A DNA stretch of 64,000 nucleotides. It comes from Herminiimonas fonticola (GTDB taxonomy: Bacteria; Pseudomonadota; Gammaproteobacteria; Burkholderiales; Burkholderiaceae_D). The position numbers and the translations under genes are program-made. The stretch covers positions 620,001-684,000 of the forward strand of contig NZ_PTLZ01000002.1 of the NCBI RefSeq assembly GCF_003293745.1, read 5' to 3'. Every line of letters begins with the position of its first letter. The stretch's first letter is position 1. This document shows, piece after piece, positions 20,556 to 30,396 of the stretch. Below the pieces are notes generated by a model that saw only the letters and a program-made list of their open reading frames with translations, did no database searches and had not been told where the DNA came from.

Positions 20556-21775
20556 CAGCTGGGAGCGACCGGTTTTATTTTCGCGGCAGCAGTCTTGGCA
20601 TTTTTGCGCGCAGTCTCAACATCGGCGGCACCTGCCAGTGCCACACCCATGCGACGGCGTGCAAACGATTCCGGTTTGCCGAATAGACGGATATCAGTGC
20701 CTGGTATGTGCAGTGCTTCGGCAACACCTTCGAATGCCACGACCTTGGCGTCATGCTGGCCGTAGATCACGGCGGATGCGGCGGGGGTTTTCATCGCAAC
20801 ATTGACGGGCAGGCCGAGTATGGCTTTTGCGTGCAATTCAAATTCGCTTTGTTCCTGGCTGGCCATGGTAACCATGCCGGTGTCATGCGGGCGCGGGCTG
20901 ACTTCTGAAAACCAGACCATATCGTGCTTGACGAAAAGTTCGACGCCGAACAGGCCCAGGCCGCCCAGATTGTCGGTCACCTTTTTTGCAATGTCGTGCG
21001 CTTTTTGCAATGCTTCAGGATGCATCACTTGCGGTTGCCATGACTCAACATAATCGCCGTTGACTTGCACATGCCCGATAGGTTCGCAGAAATGCGTATG
21101 TACTTCACCGTCGGCACCAATGGCGCGCACTGTCAGCAAGGTAATTTCATAATCGAAATCGATGAAGCCTTCGACGATTACGCGACCTGCATCGACGCGC
21201 CCGCCCGAGGCGGCGCAATCCCACGCAGATTCGACGTCGGCGATGCTGCTCAGTTTGGATTGCCCTTTGCCGGATGAGGACATCACAGGCTTGACTACGC
21301 AGGGGAAGCCGATTTCTGCAGCGCCGGCTTTGAGTTCTTTCAAGCTGTCGGCGAAACGATAAGGGGAAGTCGCCACACCGAGTTCTTCGGCGGCCAGGCG
21401 GCGTATGCCTTCTCTGTCCATAGTCAGCCATGCGGCACGCGCGGTCGGTATGACGCGGACGATGCCGGCGTTTTCCATTTCCATTAAGGCAGTGGTCGCA
21501 ATCGCTTCGATTTCCGGCACGATCAAGTCAGGCTTTTCCTGATTGATCAATTCTGCGAGAGCAACGCCGTCTGTCATGTCAATGACATAAGCGCGATGCG
21601 CGACTTGATGCCCTGGGGCATTGGCGTATCGATCGACTGCAATGACTTCAACCCCCAGACGTTGCAATGAAATGATGACTTCCTTACCCAGTTCGCCGGA
21701 GCCCAGCAACATGACTTTTGTGGCGGTGGAAGATAGGGGAGTGCCGATGCGAGGGGATGGTTTGCTTTTAATCAT
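20555..21775 (-). CDS. purT: Phosphoribosylglycinamide formyltransferase 2 (formate-dependent)
   Basis: ATP-grasp enzyme of purine synthesis that uses formate and ATP, rather than formyl-tetrahydrofolate, to formylate GAR. 406 residues from ATG 21775 (E. coli 392); a longer open frame to 21892 is not conserved. Seen: [73 protein letters not shown]. Its stop (20555-20557) overlaps the start of the GGDEF/EAL gene, so the two are coupled although functionally unrelated. Free formate use is of note given the formate dehydrogenase island 20 kb away. Confidence 0.96.
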   Translation of the reverse strand: MIKSKPSPRIGTPLSSTATKVMLLGSGELGKEVIISLQRLGVEVIAVDRYANAPGHQVAHRAYVIDMTDGVALAELINQEKPDLIVPEIEAIATTALMEMENAGIVRVIPTARAAWLTMDREGIRRLAAEELGVATSPYRFADSLKELKAGAAEIGFPCVVKPVMSSSGKGQSKLSSIADVESAWDCAASGGRVDAGRVIVEGFIDFDYEITLLTVRAIGADGEVHTHFCEPIGHVQVNGDYVESWQPQVMHPEALQKAHDIAKKVTDNLGGLGLFGVELFVKHDMVWFSEVSPRPHDTGMVTMASQEQSEFELHAKAILGLPVNVAMKTPAASAVIYGQHDAKVVAFEGVAEALHIPGTDIRLFGKPESFARRRMGVALAGAADVETARKNAKTAAAKIKPVAPS

Positions 21776-21943
21776 GACGGCAAATTCTGTGAACGCGAGT
21801 AGCGTTCGGATTGTGTTCGGGAAGACCTGTATTAGCATCCAGACAATAACAAATCTTGCTTGGTTTGGACAGGGCAAATTGCATGCAGCCATCGTTTTTC
21901 AGTATGAAATAAAACGAATCGCAAAGCGAGCCGATTAGGCAAA

Positions 21944-21976
21944 AAAAAACTGCCAGAGAATATCTGGCAGTTTTTT
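21944..21976 (-). terminator. Terminator after the MHS transporter gene
   Basis: CTGCCAGA (21950-21957) pairs with TCTGGCAG (21963-21970), five-base loop, with A9 on one side and T6 on the other, extending the stem by up to six A-T pairs. It ends the transcript of the transporter at 22012-23673 and separates it from purT. Confidence 0.88.
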
Positions 21977-22011
21977 ATTCGAGACTTTCTCGAACGAAAT
22001 ACTCAACGAGT

Positions 22012-23673
22012 TCAGTCGTCGGCGTAGATGTCGTTGTCTTTTGTTTCCTTGACGAAAATCATACCGATGACAAAGGTGATCAGCGCGATGATGATTGGAT
22101 ACCAGAGACCGTAGTAAATATCGCCTTTGAATGCAACCAGAGCAAACGCCGTGGTTGGCAGCAAGCCGCCGAACCAGCCGTTACCGATGTGATACGGCAA
22201 GGACATCGATGTGTAACGAATGCGGGTTGGGAACATTTCCACCAGCATCGCTGCGATCGGTCCGTACACCATCGTTACGTAGATAACGAGGATGAACAGC
22301 AACAGCAAGGTCATAGGATAGTTGATTTGCGCAGGATCAGCCTTGGTTGGGTAACCGTGGGCCTTGATGGCATCGCCAAGTTCTTTCGAGAAAGCCTTAT
22401 TTTTGGCATCGGCTTCTTCTTTCGGCAAGCCTTTTGCGTCGTAAGACGTGATCAAGGTATTGCCGATTTTTACCGTTGCAACCGTACCTGGTGCGGCGTC
22501 CTGATTCGAGTAAGCAACCGAAGCAGCGGCCAGTTTAGCTTTCACGATGTCGCATGACGAAGTGAATTTTTTGGTGCCGGTTGGGTTGAACTGGAATTGG
22601 CAAGTTGCAGGATCAGCAGTCACGACCACTGGTGCATCTTTCAATGCTGCTTCCAATGCTGGATTAGCATAGTGAGTCAATGCGCCGAAGATAGGGAAGT
22701 AGGTCAAAGCCGCGATCAGACAGCCCGCCATGATGATAGGTTTGCGGCCGATTTTATCGGACAGCGTACCGAAGATCACGAAGAATGGCGTTGCCAGCAA
22801 CAGTGAAGCTGCGATCAAGATGTTGGCCGTTGCACCATCGACCTTCAGCGTTTGCGTCAGGAAGAACAGTGCGTAGAACTGACCGGTGTACCAAACCACT
22901 GCTTGACCAGCTGTCAGGCCGACCAGTGCCAGGATAACGATCTTCAGGTTTTTCCATTGCGCGAATGATTCGGTCAATGGTGCTTTGGATGTCTTGCCTT
23001 CCGCTTTCATTTTCACGAAAGCTGGCGATTCAGCCATAGACAAACGGATCCAGACTGAGATACCCAGCAGGAAGACGGATACCAGAAACGGAATGCGCCA
23101 TCCCCAATCAGCAAATGCTTCTTCGCCGACAGCAGTACGTGTACCCAGAATCACCAGCAGCGACATGAACAAACCCATGGTTGCCGTAGTTTGAATCCAG
23201 GATGTGAATGCGCCGCGCTTGTCATGCGGAGCATGCTCGGCAACATAGGTTGCTGCACCACCGTATTCACCACCCAGTGCCAGACCTTGCAAGATACGCA
23301 GGATGATCAGGATGATAGGGGCAGCGATACCGATCGAAGCGTAACCCGGTAGCAAGCCGACGATGAAAGTCGACGCACCCATGATGACGATGGTGACGAG
23401 GAAGGTGTATTTACGGCCGATCATGTCGCCCAGGCGACCGAATACGATCGCGCCGAACGGTCGCACGATAAAGCCGGCTGCGAAGGCGAGCAGTGCGAAA
23501 ATGAAAGCAGTGTTTGGATCGGTGCCAGCAAAGAACTGCTTGGCGATAATGGCGGCTAACGAACCGTAAAGGTAGAAGTCATACCATTCAAATACGGTCC
23601 CCAGAGAAGAAGCGAAAATAACTTTCCGTTCTTCTGGAGTGATGCCGCGACCGTTGGTCGATACTGTGGCCAT
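22012..23673 (-). CDS. MFS transporter, metabolite:H+ symporter (MHS) family, with a large extra loop
   Basis: 553 residues, clearly longer than typical MHS members (about 430-500). N-terminal half is standard: FASSLGTVFEWYDFYLYGSLAA, GRLGDMIGRKYTFLVTI, QGLALGGEYGGAATYVAEHAP. After the second DKIGRKP loop there is an inserted hydrophilic stretch of about 100 residues (roughly 340-455) with two Cys, then the last membrane segments. Members carry organic acids or osmolytes such as shikimate, alpha-ketoglutarate or proline; substrate unknown here. AAGGAGA precedes the start. Own transcription unit, closed by a terminator. Confidence 0.88.
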   Translation of the reverse strand: MATVSTNGRGITPEERKVIFASSLGTVFEWYDFYLYGSLAAIIAKQFFAGTDPNTAFIFALLAFAAGFIVRPFGAIVFGRLGDMIGRKYTFLVTIVIMGASTFIVGLLPGYASIGIAAPIILIILRILQGLALGGEYGGAATYVAEHAPHDKRGAFTSWIQTTATMGLFMSLLVILGTRTAVGEEAFADWGWRIPFLVSVFLLGISVWIRLSMAESPAFVKMKAEGKTSKAPLTESFAQWKNLKIVILALVGLTAGQAVVWYTGQFYALFFLTQTLKVDGATANILIAASLLLATPFFVIFGTLSDKIGRKPIIMAGCLIAALTYFPIFGALTHYANPALEAALKDAPVVVTADPATCQFQFNPTGTKKFTSSCDIVKAKLAAASVAYSNQDAAPGTVATVKIGNTLITSYDAKGLPKEEADAKNKAFSKELGDAIKAHGYPTKADPAQINYPMTLLLLFILVIYVTMVYGPIAAMLVEMFPTRIRYTSMSLPYHIGNGWFGGLLPTTAFALVAFKGDIYYGLWYPIIIALITFVIGMIFVKETKDNDIYADD

Positions 23674-23764
23674 GCTCGTCTCCTTAAAATTATTAATGGG
23701 ATGCAGTGACGCATTCCTTGTATTGGCTAAGCGACCCGAGTGTGCGACTGGAACCTTACGCGAT

Positions 23765-23776
23765 GCTTGCGCAAGC
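23765..23776. promoter_or_regulatory. Perfect 12-bp palindrome upstream of the MHS transporter
   Basis: GCTTGCGCAAGC lies 92 bases before the transporter start in a 282-base gap shared with the divergent thioesterase gene. It could be an operator; no regulator is nearby. Nothing else in the gap is clear. Confidence 0.25.
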
Positions 23777-23955
23777 TTACATAGTGCTTACATGGTGCAT
23801 GTATCGATTTTGCGTTGCAGCAAAGCGTGATGCGGGCTTTAGATGTGATGTTTTTAGCCTATATTGCACGGCGTAACACAGGCCCATTGACGAACAATCC
23901 TTAGCTGTAACGCAGATGGCTCTAAAATGACGCCATTTGTAATAGAAGAATCCCG

Positions 23956-24417
23956 ATGACGAACCCATCCAATACTCCTGCGACCCATCCAGAGCCAGCT
24001 GCAACAACTTCATCGACCATCCCGTTTCTGCAAGAACTGGGCATTAAAGCTCTTGAGTCGGCTGATGGTCAGGCGCAAGTTGAATTGACATTGCAGGCCC
24101 GTCATCTCAATGGCTGGCATGTTGCCCATGGCGGCGTGATCATGACGATGCTGGATAACGTGATGTCCTTGGCTGGACGTTCGATGGAGCCGGATAGTCG
24201 CGGCGGTGTCACGATAGAAATGAAAACCAGCTTCATGCAGCCTGGCGGTACTGAAGGTTGCCGCCTGATCGCGAAGGGCAAGGTCGCACATGCATCGAGC
24301 AGCATTTATTTTTGCGAAGGCGAATTGTGGAATGGCGACAAGCTTGTAGCAAAAGCGACAGGGACTTTCAAATTTCTTCGCCGTACCGATGTTGCAAAAA
24401 AACTGAAACATGCGTGA
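23956..24417 (+). CDS. PaaI-family hotdog thioesterase
   Basis: 153 residues with the single hotdog domain of the PaaI/4HBT thioesterases: LNGWHVAHGGVIMTMLDNVMSLAGRS carries the characteristic HGG and helix, followed by strands ending in FCEGELWNGDKLVAKATGTFKF. Such enzymes hydrolyse acyl- or aryl-CoA thioesters. The first ~25 residues are Thr/Pro/Ala-rich and probably disordered. The SDR gene starts 45 bases downstream on the same strand. The CoA substrate cannot be read. Confidence 0.85.
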   Translation: MTNPSNTPATHPEPAATTSSTIPFLQELGIKALESADGQAQVELTLQARHLNGWHVAHGGVIMTMLDNVMSLAGRSMEPDSRGGVTIEMKTSFMQPGGTEGCRLIAKGKVAHASSSIYFCEGELWNGDKLVAKATGTFKFLRRTDVAKKLKHA

Positions 24418-24462
24418 ACTCGCGCGCCTAAACCTTCAGCCATCAGTTAATCGAAAGCAGGC

Positions 24463-25365
24463 ATGAAACAATTTCAAAATAGAGTTGCCGTGATCACCGG
24501 TGCTGCCAGCGGCTTCGGTCGCGAGTTCGCGAATCTGGGCGCACGCCTGGGTATGAAGCTGGTGTTGGCCGATGTACAGCAAGATGCCTTGCAAAAAGTG
24601 GAAGCAGAACTGGCCGAGCAGGGTGCGCAAGTGCTGGCCGTGCATTGCGATGTGAGCAAGGCTGAGCAAGTACAGGCACTGGCCGATGCAGCAATGGCAC
24701 GCTTCGGTGCAGTCCATCTGCTGTTTAATAATGCAGGTGTGGCTGGTGGCGGTCTGGTTTGGGAGAACTCGAAAGCAGATTGGGATTGGGTATTAGGCGT
24801 CAATTTGTTCGGTGTGATTCACGGTGTGCGTATCTTTACACCCTTGATGCTGGAATGCGCGAAGCGTGATCCTGCGTATGAAGGGCATATCGTCAATACT
24901 GCATCGGTTGCCGGTTTGCAAAATGCGCCGACGATGGGTATCTATAACGTATCCAAGCACGCGGTCGTCTCGCTGACAGAAACGCTGTATCAAGACTTGC
25001 GGCTGGTGACATCGTCTATCAGTACTTCATTGTTGTGCCCATTTTTTGTACCCACCGGGATTCATCAATCAGAACGTAATCGTCCGGATGACATGCATAA
25101 CGATGCAGCACCGACAGTCAGCCAGCGTGCAGCGCAATCGTTTTCTGAAAAAGCAGTGATCTCGGGAAAAATTTCAGCGGCGCAGATTGCCGAATGGACT
25201 TTCGATGCGATACGCGATAATCGCTTCTATATTTTTTCCGAACCGGAATCGCTGATCAATGCGCGCAAGCGGATGGAAGATATAGTGCAACAACGCAATC
25301 CTTACGATCCCTACGAGGACGTGCCGCACATACGTGAACTGCTGAAGGCAAAACTGGCGAAGTGA
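24463..25365 (+). CDS. Short-chain dehydrogenase/reductase
   Basis: 300-residue NAD(P)-dependent oxidoreductase of the classical SDR type: cofactor site VITGAASGFGREFA, NNAG motif (LLFNNAGVAGGG), catalytic Ser in NTASVAGLQ and the YNVSK pair. Asp in VLADVQQDA after the second strand suggests NAD preference. The C-terminal part carries an extended substrate segment that covers residues 190-300. Probably cotranscribed with the thioesterase before it, which fits a role in acyl or alcohol metabolism, but the substrate is unknown. Confidence 0.88.
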   Translation: MKQFQNRVAVITGAASGFGREFANLGARLGMKLVLADVQQDALQKVEAELAEQGAQVLAVHCDVSKAEQVQALADAAMARFGAVHLLFNNAGVAGGGLVWENSKADWDWVLGVNLFGVIHGVRIFTPLMLECAKRDPAYEGHIVNTASVAGLQNAPTMGIYNVSKHAVVSLTETLYQDLRLVTSSISTSLLCPFFVPTGIHQSERNRPDDMHNDAAPTVSQRAAQSFSEKAVISGKISAAQIAEWTFDAIRDNRFYIFSEPESLINARKRMEDIVQQRNPYDPYEDVPHIRELLKAKLAK

Positions 25366-25430
25366 TTACGTAGCTGATGCTGCGTTGGTGATTGGAAGTA
25401 AAACTACAAAGAGCTGTAAGCACAGCAGCT

Positions 25431-26213
25431 TTAAAATCCTTTGGTGCACTGGCCGCGATGCGGAGCACGTTCCGGCATAGGCGGCATCGCGATTGCCGGG
25501 CGTTCTATCAATACCGGAGGCTGGCCGTTTTGCAGTTTGACTAGTGTCGAGACGCGCGTGCCGTAATCTGGCGACTCTATGCAGACTGCCGACAGCAATC
25601 GCTCGCGTTCCAGACTGACACCGGTTTTGGGTAGGCGGCAATCGGAGGCGGAAGTTGTATCCGACAGCATTTCAAAGAAGGCATCTTCCGGTGCACCCTG
25701 ACATAAGAGGCTGGCAAATTCGGCCTTGGTACTGACGACCTTGGGCCAGGCACAATCGAGCAGGGAATTCGACAAACCGTACATGCCTTGCTTGAGCGGT
25801 TTGCCGTTGCGTTCATCCTTTTCACCGCGGTTCGAATACCAGATCAGTTCACTGGTATTGCCGATCAATAAATTGAAGCCATTGTAGTTAGTCGCGTAGG
25901 CAGAAATTTCCTGGATATAGTCGGCCGGTGTCATTTCACCCGCCAGATAATTCAAAACCAGATTGCCGCGGCTCGGTGCATCGGAGCGCATTTCAGACGG
26001 CGCTCGGATATTGGTGATTGCTGCAAAGCGTCCATCACGCGTCACGCCCATCCAGGTGCCGCCGCCTTGCAAGTCGCGACCTGCGTAAATTTGCGGATGG
26101 TCGTGCCACCAATCGGCAGGGCTGGCAGGCCTATCGTAGAATTCGTCACGATTACCTGCTGCAAGCAGCGGCATATTCGGCATGACTTGCCAGGCGAAGA
26201 CGATCAAGCACAT
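25431..26213 (-). CDS. NRDE (TANGO2-like) family protein
   Basis: 260 residues beginning MCLIVFAW, with the family-naming NRDE motif in LLAAGNRDEFYDRP, then GRDLQGGGTWMGVTRDGRFAAITNIR. The Cys directly after the initiator Met is conserved, as in N-terminal nucleophile-like folds. The molecular function of the family is not established; the eukaryotic member TANGO2 has been linked to lipid/CoA and heme handling. It overlaps the end of the DUF4936 gene by ten bases, so the pair is coupled. Confidence 0.87.
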   Translation of the reverse strand: MCLIVFAWQVMPNMPLLAAGNRDEFYDRPASPADWWHDHPQIYAGRDLQGGGTWMGVTRDGRFAAITNIRAPSEMRSDAPSRGNLVLNYLAGEMTPADYIQEISAYATNYNGFNLLIGNTSELIWYSNRGEKDERNGKPLKQGMYGLSNSLLDCAWPKVVSTKAEFASLLCQGAPEDAFFEMLSDTTSASDCRLPKTGVSLERERLLSAVCIESPDYGTRVSTLVKLQNGQPPVLIERPAIAMPPMPERAPHRGQCTKGF

Positions 26214-26491
26214 AAAGTTAAATCCAGAAAATATTCCATATGGCGTTTGCCGGCGATCATGGCCAGCAACTCACTACTCGCAACGGCTTGCTCCAGTTTC
26301 GCTTCAAAACCTTCCGCGACCTCCAGATACACTTCCATCCACGTATGCAAACCATCCTGTTCTTCAGGGCGGCGCTTGAGCGCAGTACGGATGCCGTATT
26401 CACTACGGAGATTATCCTGCATCTCGGTAATTTTTGTCAGGAACACGGCAGCGTCAGCAACTTGCACTCGGTAATAAACGTAGAGATCCAT
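26204..26491 (-). CDS. DUF4936 family protein
   Basis: A 95-residue protein starting MDLYVYYRVQVADAAVFLTK, with SEYGIRTALKRRPEE and HTWMEVYLEV. It resembles the small DUF4936 family of betaproteobacteria, which has a ferredoxin-like/ABM-type look; no function is known. Stop overlaps the following NRDE gene, and ygfZ lies 24 bases upstream on the same strand, so ygfZ-DUF4936-NRDE form a likely operon. Confidence 0.75.
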   Translation of the reverse strand: MDLYVYYRVQVADAAVFLTKITEMQDNLRSEYGIRTALKRRPEEQDGLHTWMEVYLEVAEGFEAKLEQAVASSELLAMIAGKRHMEYFLDLTLCA

Positions 26492-26515
26492 TTGCGTATC
26501 GTCAGTATCGTGAAA

Positions 26516-27574
26516 TTAAACCGGGTCGGTAAGAGGATAAGGCAAAGTCTGGAAGGACAATGCAGGGCCATTTGCCGAGCCGAGCCGCACTTCCGATTCT
26601 GCTGCCGCTAGTTTGATCTCAACCAGACAATCGATTTCTTGCGCATTCGTGCGCTCGGCATTCACCACCATGCCGCAAGGCTGATCAGGATCGTTAATCG
26701 AAAAAATCTCGGTGCCGGGTGCTGCACTTTGTGCCGTTACGCTGGCGCGCATCATGCGGCGCTTGAGCTTGCCGAGGTATTGGCTGCGGGCAACGATTTC
26801 CTGACCCGGGTAGCAGCCTTTCTTGAAATTGACGCCGCCTATCAATTCAAAATTGATCATTTGCGGGACGAATTTCTCTTGCGTAACTGTCGTGATGTGC
26901 GGCACGCCACCATCTATTTCTCCCAGATGCCAGGCTGCCGCGCCGCTAGGCTGCAGAATTTTTGTCAGCATCGGCCATGCTTCTATCGCCTGCACTTCGG
27001 TCGTGATCCATTGATAACGCGGCACTTCAAATGCATTGGGATGACGGATCAGCGTGCCGGCTGCGGTTTCCACCTTGCCGTAAATCGCGACGGGCAGAGT
27101 CGGGAACCATGGCATCAAGGCAGTCGCGGCAGCTGGGCCCGACAAGCCAAGCATGACTTGATTTGGTGTGACATCCGTTAGTTTGGCTTTTGCACGCAAT
27201 ACAAACATTTGCAGACGTTTTTGCACGCCGGGCTGGATCTCGCGTGGCAGCTGCAGCATCACGCCATCAGTGGTTTTCCAGATCAGCATGCTGGCCAGCA
27301 AACGACCTTTGGGTGAGCAATAACCAGCCAGGCGCGCTTCATCGATGCTGAGATGCTCGACGTCGTTAGTCAGTTGATTATGCAAAAAATGTGCTGCATC
27401 TTCCCCAGCGGCGGAGATCAAGCCAAGGTGGGTGAGCGGCGCTACAAAATTGTCTCTGGCTGTCTCGACAGACGTGTCGGCACCGAAAGACAGTACTTCA
27501 GATGCTGCGTTTTCACTGACGGGCGCACTCAATTGCGCACCTTGTTCAGCCAGAAATTTCAACCATGTAGTCAT
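26516..27574 (-). CDS. ygfZ: Folate-binding protein YgfZ (Fe-S cluster repair)
   Basis: 352 residues from ATG 27574 (a TTG four codons earlier is also open). Contains the signature KGCYPGQEIVARSQYLGKLKRR, whose Cys is essential in E. coli YgfZ, and an aminomethyltransferase-like fold. YgfZ binds tetrahydrofolate and supports maturation or repair of certain [4Fe-4S] enzymes such as MiaB. It is divergently arranged from mltG. Confidence 0.92.
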   Translation of the reverse strand: MTTWLKFLAEQGAQLSAPVSENAASEVLSFGADTSVETARDNFVAPLTHLGLISAAGEDAAHFLHNQLTNDVEHLSIDEARLAGYCSPKGRLLASMLIWKTTDGVMLQLPREIQPGVQKRLQMFVLRAKAKLTDVTPNQVMLGLSGPAAATALMPWFPTLPVAIYGKVETAAGTLIRHPNAFEVPRYQWITTEVQAIEAWPMLTKILQPSGAAAWHLGEIDGGVPHITTVTQEKFVPQMINFELIGGVNFKKGCYPGQEIVARSQYLGKLKRRMMRASVTAQSAAPGTEIFSINDPDQPCGMVVNAERTNAQEIDCLVEIKLAAAESEVRLGSANGPALSFQTLPYPLTDPV

Positions 27575-27691
27575 AGATTCAATCAATAAATTGCGGCAAA
27601 AACTGCTTCAGCCATTATCATTAGTGTCCGATTATAGTGGCGTGGGAAAAACGCGTGCTATCCCCGTCGATTTTAGCGAGACCTTGTTTTA

Positions 27692-28678
27692 ATGAAAAAA
27701 TTATTAAGGCGGACTTTTCTGCTGGCAATCATTGTCGGCGCATCGTTCATGTTCTGGGCAGAGAAGCCCATCATTGCTGACGGTCAACCGTCCATGGAAT
27801 TTACGATTGCACCCGGCAGCAGCCTGAAAAGTAGCATGCAGCAGATCGACGAAGCCGGTGTGCCGGTGCAACCGTTGCTGATGGTGATCCTGGCGCAAGT
27901 GACGGGAAATAGCACCAAATTGAAGGCTGGGACTTACGATTTGAAGTCGGGTACGACCCCGCGCGGCTTGGTCAATCAACTGGTGCGTGGCGAGTTTGCG
28001 CAAGAAGCATTGACCGTCATTGAAGGCTGGAGCTTCAAACAGATGCGGCAGGCGATCAACGCACATCCATCCTTGAAGCACGATACCGCTGCCTGGTCGG
28101 ATCAGGAGCTGATGGCAAAACTATCCAGTGTTTACACCAAGCCGGAAGGTTTGTTTGCGCCGGACACGTATCTGTTCGCGAAAAATTCCAGCGATTTGCA
28201 AATCTACAAACAGTCTCATAACCTGATGCTCAAGCGTCTGAATGAAGCGTGGCTGGCACGTGATCCAGGGTCGCCGTACGCGTCGCCGTATGAAGCCTTG
28301 ATCATGGCCTCCATCGTGGAAAAGGAAACAGGCAAAAAATCTGAGCGCACGATGATTGCTGGTGTATTCGTCAACCGGCTGAAGCAGGGCATGTTGTTGC
28401 AAACCGATCCCACCGTCATCTACGGCATGGGCGATAACTACAAAGGCAATATCCGCAAGCGCGATCTGCTGACCGATACACCACACAATACGTATACTCG
28501 TCTCGGCTTGCCGCCGACGCCGATTGCCTTGCCGGGCATGGAGTCCTTGCATGCGGCGATGAATCCTGCAGCTACCGATGCGGTATATTTTGTCGCACGC
28601 GGTGATGGCAGCAGCCAGTTTTCTGCGACGCTGGATGATCATAATAATGCGGTGAACAAGTACCAGCGCAAGCAATGA
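27692..28678 (+). CDS. mltG: Endolytic murein transglycosylase
   Basis: Inner membrane lytic transglycosylase that cuts nascent glycan strands and sets their length. 328 residues: one N-terminal anchor (LLRRTFLLAIIVGASFMFW), a LysM-like segment, then the catalytic YceG domain with the essential Glu in MASIVEKETG and the downstream LLQTDPTVIYGMG, TPHNTYTRLGLPPTPI and NPAATDAVYFV. The order mltG-tmk-holB is widely conserved in proteobacteria and strengthens the call. Confidence 0.96.
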   Translation: MKKLLRRTFLLAIIVGASFMFWAEKPIIADGQPSMEFTIAPGSSLKSSMQQIDEAGVPVQPLLMVILAQVTGNSTKLKAGTYDLKSGTTPRGLVNQLVRGEFAQEALTVIEGWSFKQMRQAINAHPSLKHDTAAWSDQELMAKLSSVYTKPEGLFAPDTYLFAKNSSDLQIYKQSHNLMLKRLNEAWLARDPGSPYASPYEALIMASIVEKETGKKSERTMIAGVFVNRLKQGMLLQTDPTVIYGMGDNYKGNIRKRDLLTDTPHNTYTRLGLPPTPIALPGMESLHAAMNPAATDAVYFVARGDGSSQFSATLDDHNNAVNKYQRKQ

Positions 28679-28746
28679 CACTAGCTGCCGGCGAACGCCG
28701 CAGCAAACAAGACTTATAAAATTCGAATCATCTTTATGGCAGTGGC

Positions 28747-29361
28747 ATGACGACAGCAAAATTCATTACGTTTGAAGGTATCGATGGCGCGGGTAAATCC
28801 ACGCATTTGTCGTTCGTGGCCGATTTACTGCGGGAGCGTAAAAAGACGGTCGTTGTTACGCGCGAGCCCGGCGGTACCAGTCTTGGTGAATCGCTACGGA
28901 CTATTTTGCTGCACGAAAAAATGCATCTGGAAACGGAAGCCTTGCTGATGTTTGCTGCTCGACGTGAACATATTGCACAAGTGATTGCACCAGCTCTGGA
29001 ACGTGGCGATTGGGTCATCTCCGACCGTTTTACCGATGCGACATTCGCTTATCAGGGCGGCGGTCGCAAGCTGGATTTGCAAAAGCTGGCAGCACTGGAA
29101 CAATGGGTGCATCCGCATTTGCAACCTGATTTGACCTTGTTGTTCGATGTGCCGCTGGATGTGGCGCGCGCGCGCCTGGATGCGACGCGCACTTTGGATA
29201 AGTTCGAGCAGGAGAAAGCAGATTTCTTTGCCGCGACGCGGGCGGAATATTTACGCCGCGCCGCTGAATTCCCGCAGCGTTTCCGTATCATCGATTCTAC
29301 GCAAGCTATAGCGACGATCCAGGATCAGTTGCGCGGCATCATTGCAGGGCTGGATTCTTGA
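28747..29361 (+). CDS. tmk: Thymidylate kinase
   Basis: Phosphorylates dTMP to dTDP. 204 residues: P-loop [12 protein letters not shown], dTMP-binding [11 protein letters not shown], the DR motif and Gln in [16 protein letters not shown] and a LID region near [11 protein letters not shown]. The stop TGA overlaps the TTG start of holB. Part of the mltG-tmk-holB-pilZ-tatD run. Confidence 0.97.
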   Translation: MTTAKFITFEGIDGAGKSTHLSFVADLLRERKKTVVVTREPGGTSLGESLRTILLHEKMHLETEALLMFAARREHIAQVIAPALERGDWVISDRFTDATFAYQGGGRKLDLQKLAALEQWVHPHLQPDLTLLFDVPLDVARARLDATRTLDKFEQEKADFFAATRAEYLRRAAEFPQRFRIIDSTQAIATIQDQLRGIIAGLDS

Positions 29362-30386
29362 ATACTCTTTTACCCTGGCAAGGCGCTTCCTGGCAGCAGT
29401 GGCAATTGCTGCGTGAACGACTGCCGCACGCGATTTTATTTCACGGCCCGGAAGGCATAGGCAAGACTGCATTTGCCGAAGCATGTGCGCAATCGCTGCT
29501 GTGCGAAACGCCTGTCGCGGATGGACATGCTTGCGGCACATGCGATGCCTGCGGCTGGTTCACGCAATACAGTCATCCTGATTATCGTCGCGTGCGTCCG
29601 GAAATTCTGGATGATGGCGACGGCGCTGAAGGCGAGGATGGCGAAGCGGAAACCAAGAAAGCCAAATCGACCAAGGCACCTTCGAAAGAAATCAAGATCG
29701 ATCAGGTACGCGCCTTGTCTGACTTCATGAATATTTCCACGCATCGCTCCGGCATGCGCGTCATCACCTTGTATCCGGCCGAAGCCCTGAATACCGCCGC
29801 CGCAAATTCATTGCTGAAAATGCTGGAAGAGCCGCCACCACGCACGATGTTTTTGCTGGTAACGAACAGCATCGATCGCCTGCTGCCGACCATACTGTCG
29901 CGCTGCCGCAAATTTGCGCTGACCATGCCAAGCAAGGATGAAGCGCTGGCCTGGCTCAAGGAACAGCAGGTAAAGGATGCGGACGGCTGGCTGGCCGAAC
30001 AGGGCGGTGCACCACTTATTGCGCTGGAATCGTCGCAAGCCGGTACGCGCGAAACGATGGATGAATTCCTGCAGCAATTGGCGCAGCCTGGCGTAGATGG
30101 CGCGTTGAAAGCGGCTGACCGTTTGCAGAAAACGCCGATGCCGGAGTTAGTCTCATGGTTGCAACGCTGGTTGTATGACGTGCTTTCCGTCAAACTTTCC
30201 GGCACAATCCGTTACTATCCACGTTATAAAAAAGAACTGGGTGCGCTGGCTGCACGAATCGAAGTTGGCAACTTGTTGCAAGCGATCAAGAGCGTCAATG
30301 AACGGCGTGCAATTGCCGATCATCCGCTGGCACCCAAGCTGTTCATAGAAGACATGTTGCTGGATTATTCAACGCTTTTTTCCTGA
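29358..30386 (+). CDS. holB: DNA polymerase III subunit delta'
   Basis: Clamp-loader subunit. 342 residues, starting at TTG 29358 inside the tmk stop. P-loop [14 protein letters not shown] and the zinc module (Cys in SLLCETP, then [10 protein letters not shown]) are intact, followed by a Glu/Lys-rich insertion of about 30 residues, the sensor segment [15 protein letters not shown] and LSRCRKFAL (SRC motif). Delta' opens the beta clamp together with delta and tau/gamma. The acidic-basic insertion after the zinc module is longer than in E. coli. Confidence 0.95.
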   Translation: MNTLLPWQGASWQQWQLLRERLPHAILFHGPEGIGKTAFAEACAQSLLCETPVADGHACGTCDACGWFTQYSHPDYRRVRPEILDDGDGAEGEDGEAETKKAKSTKAPSKEIKIDQVRALSDFMNISTHRSGMRVITLYPAEALNTAAANSLLKMLEEPPPRTMFLLVTNSIDRLLPTILSRCRKFALTMPSKDEALAWLKEQQVKDADGWLAEQGGAPLIALESSQAGTRETMDEFLQQLAQPGVDGALKAADRLQKTPMPELVSWLQRWLYDVLSVKLSGTIRYYPRYKKELGALAARIEVGNLLQAIKSVNERRAIADHPLAPKLFIEDMLLDYSTLFS

Positions 30387-30396
30387 AAGGTTAGTG

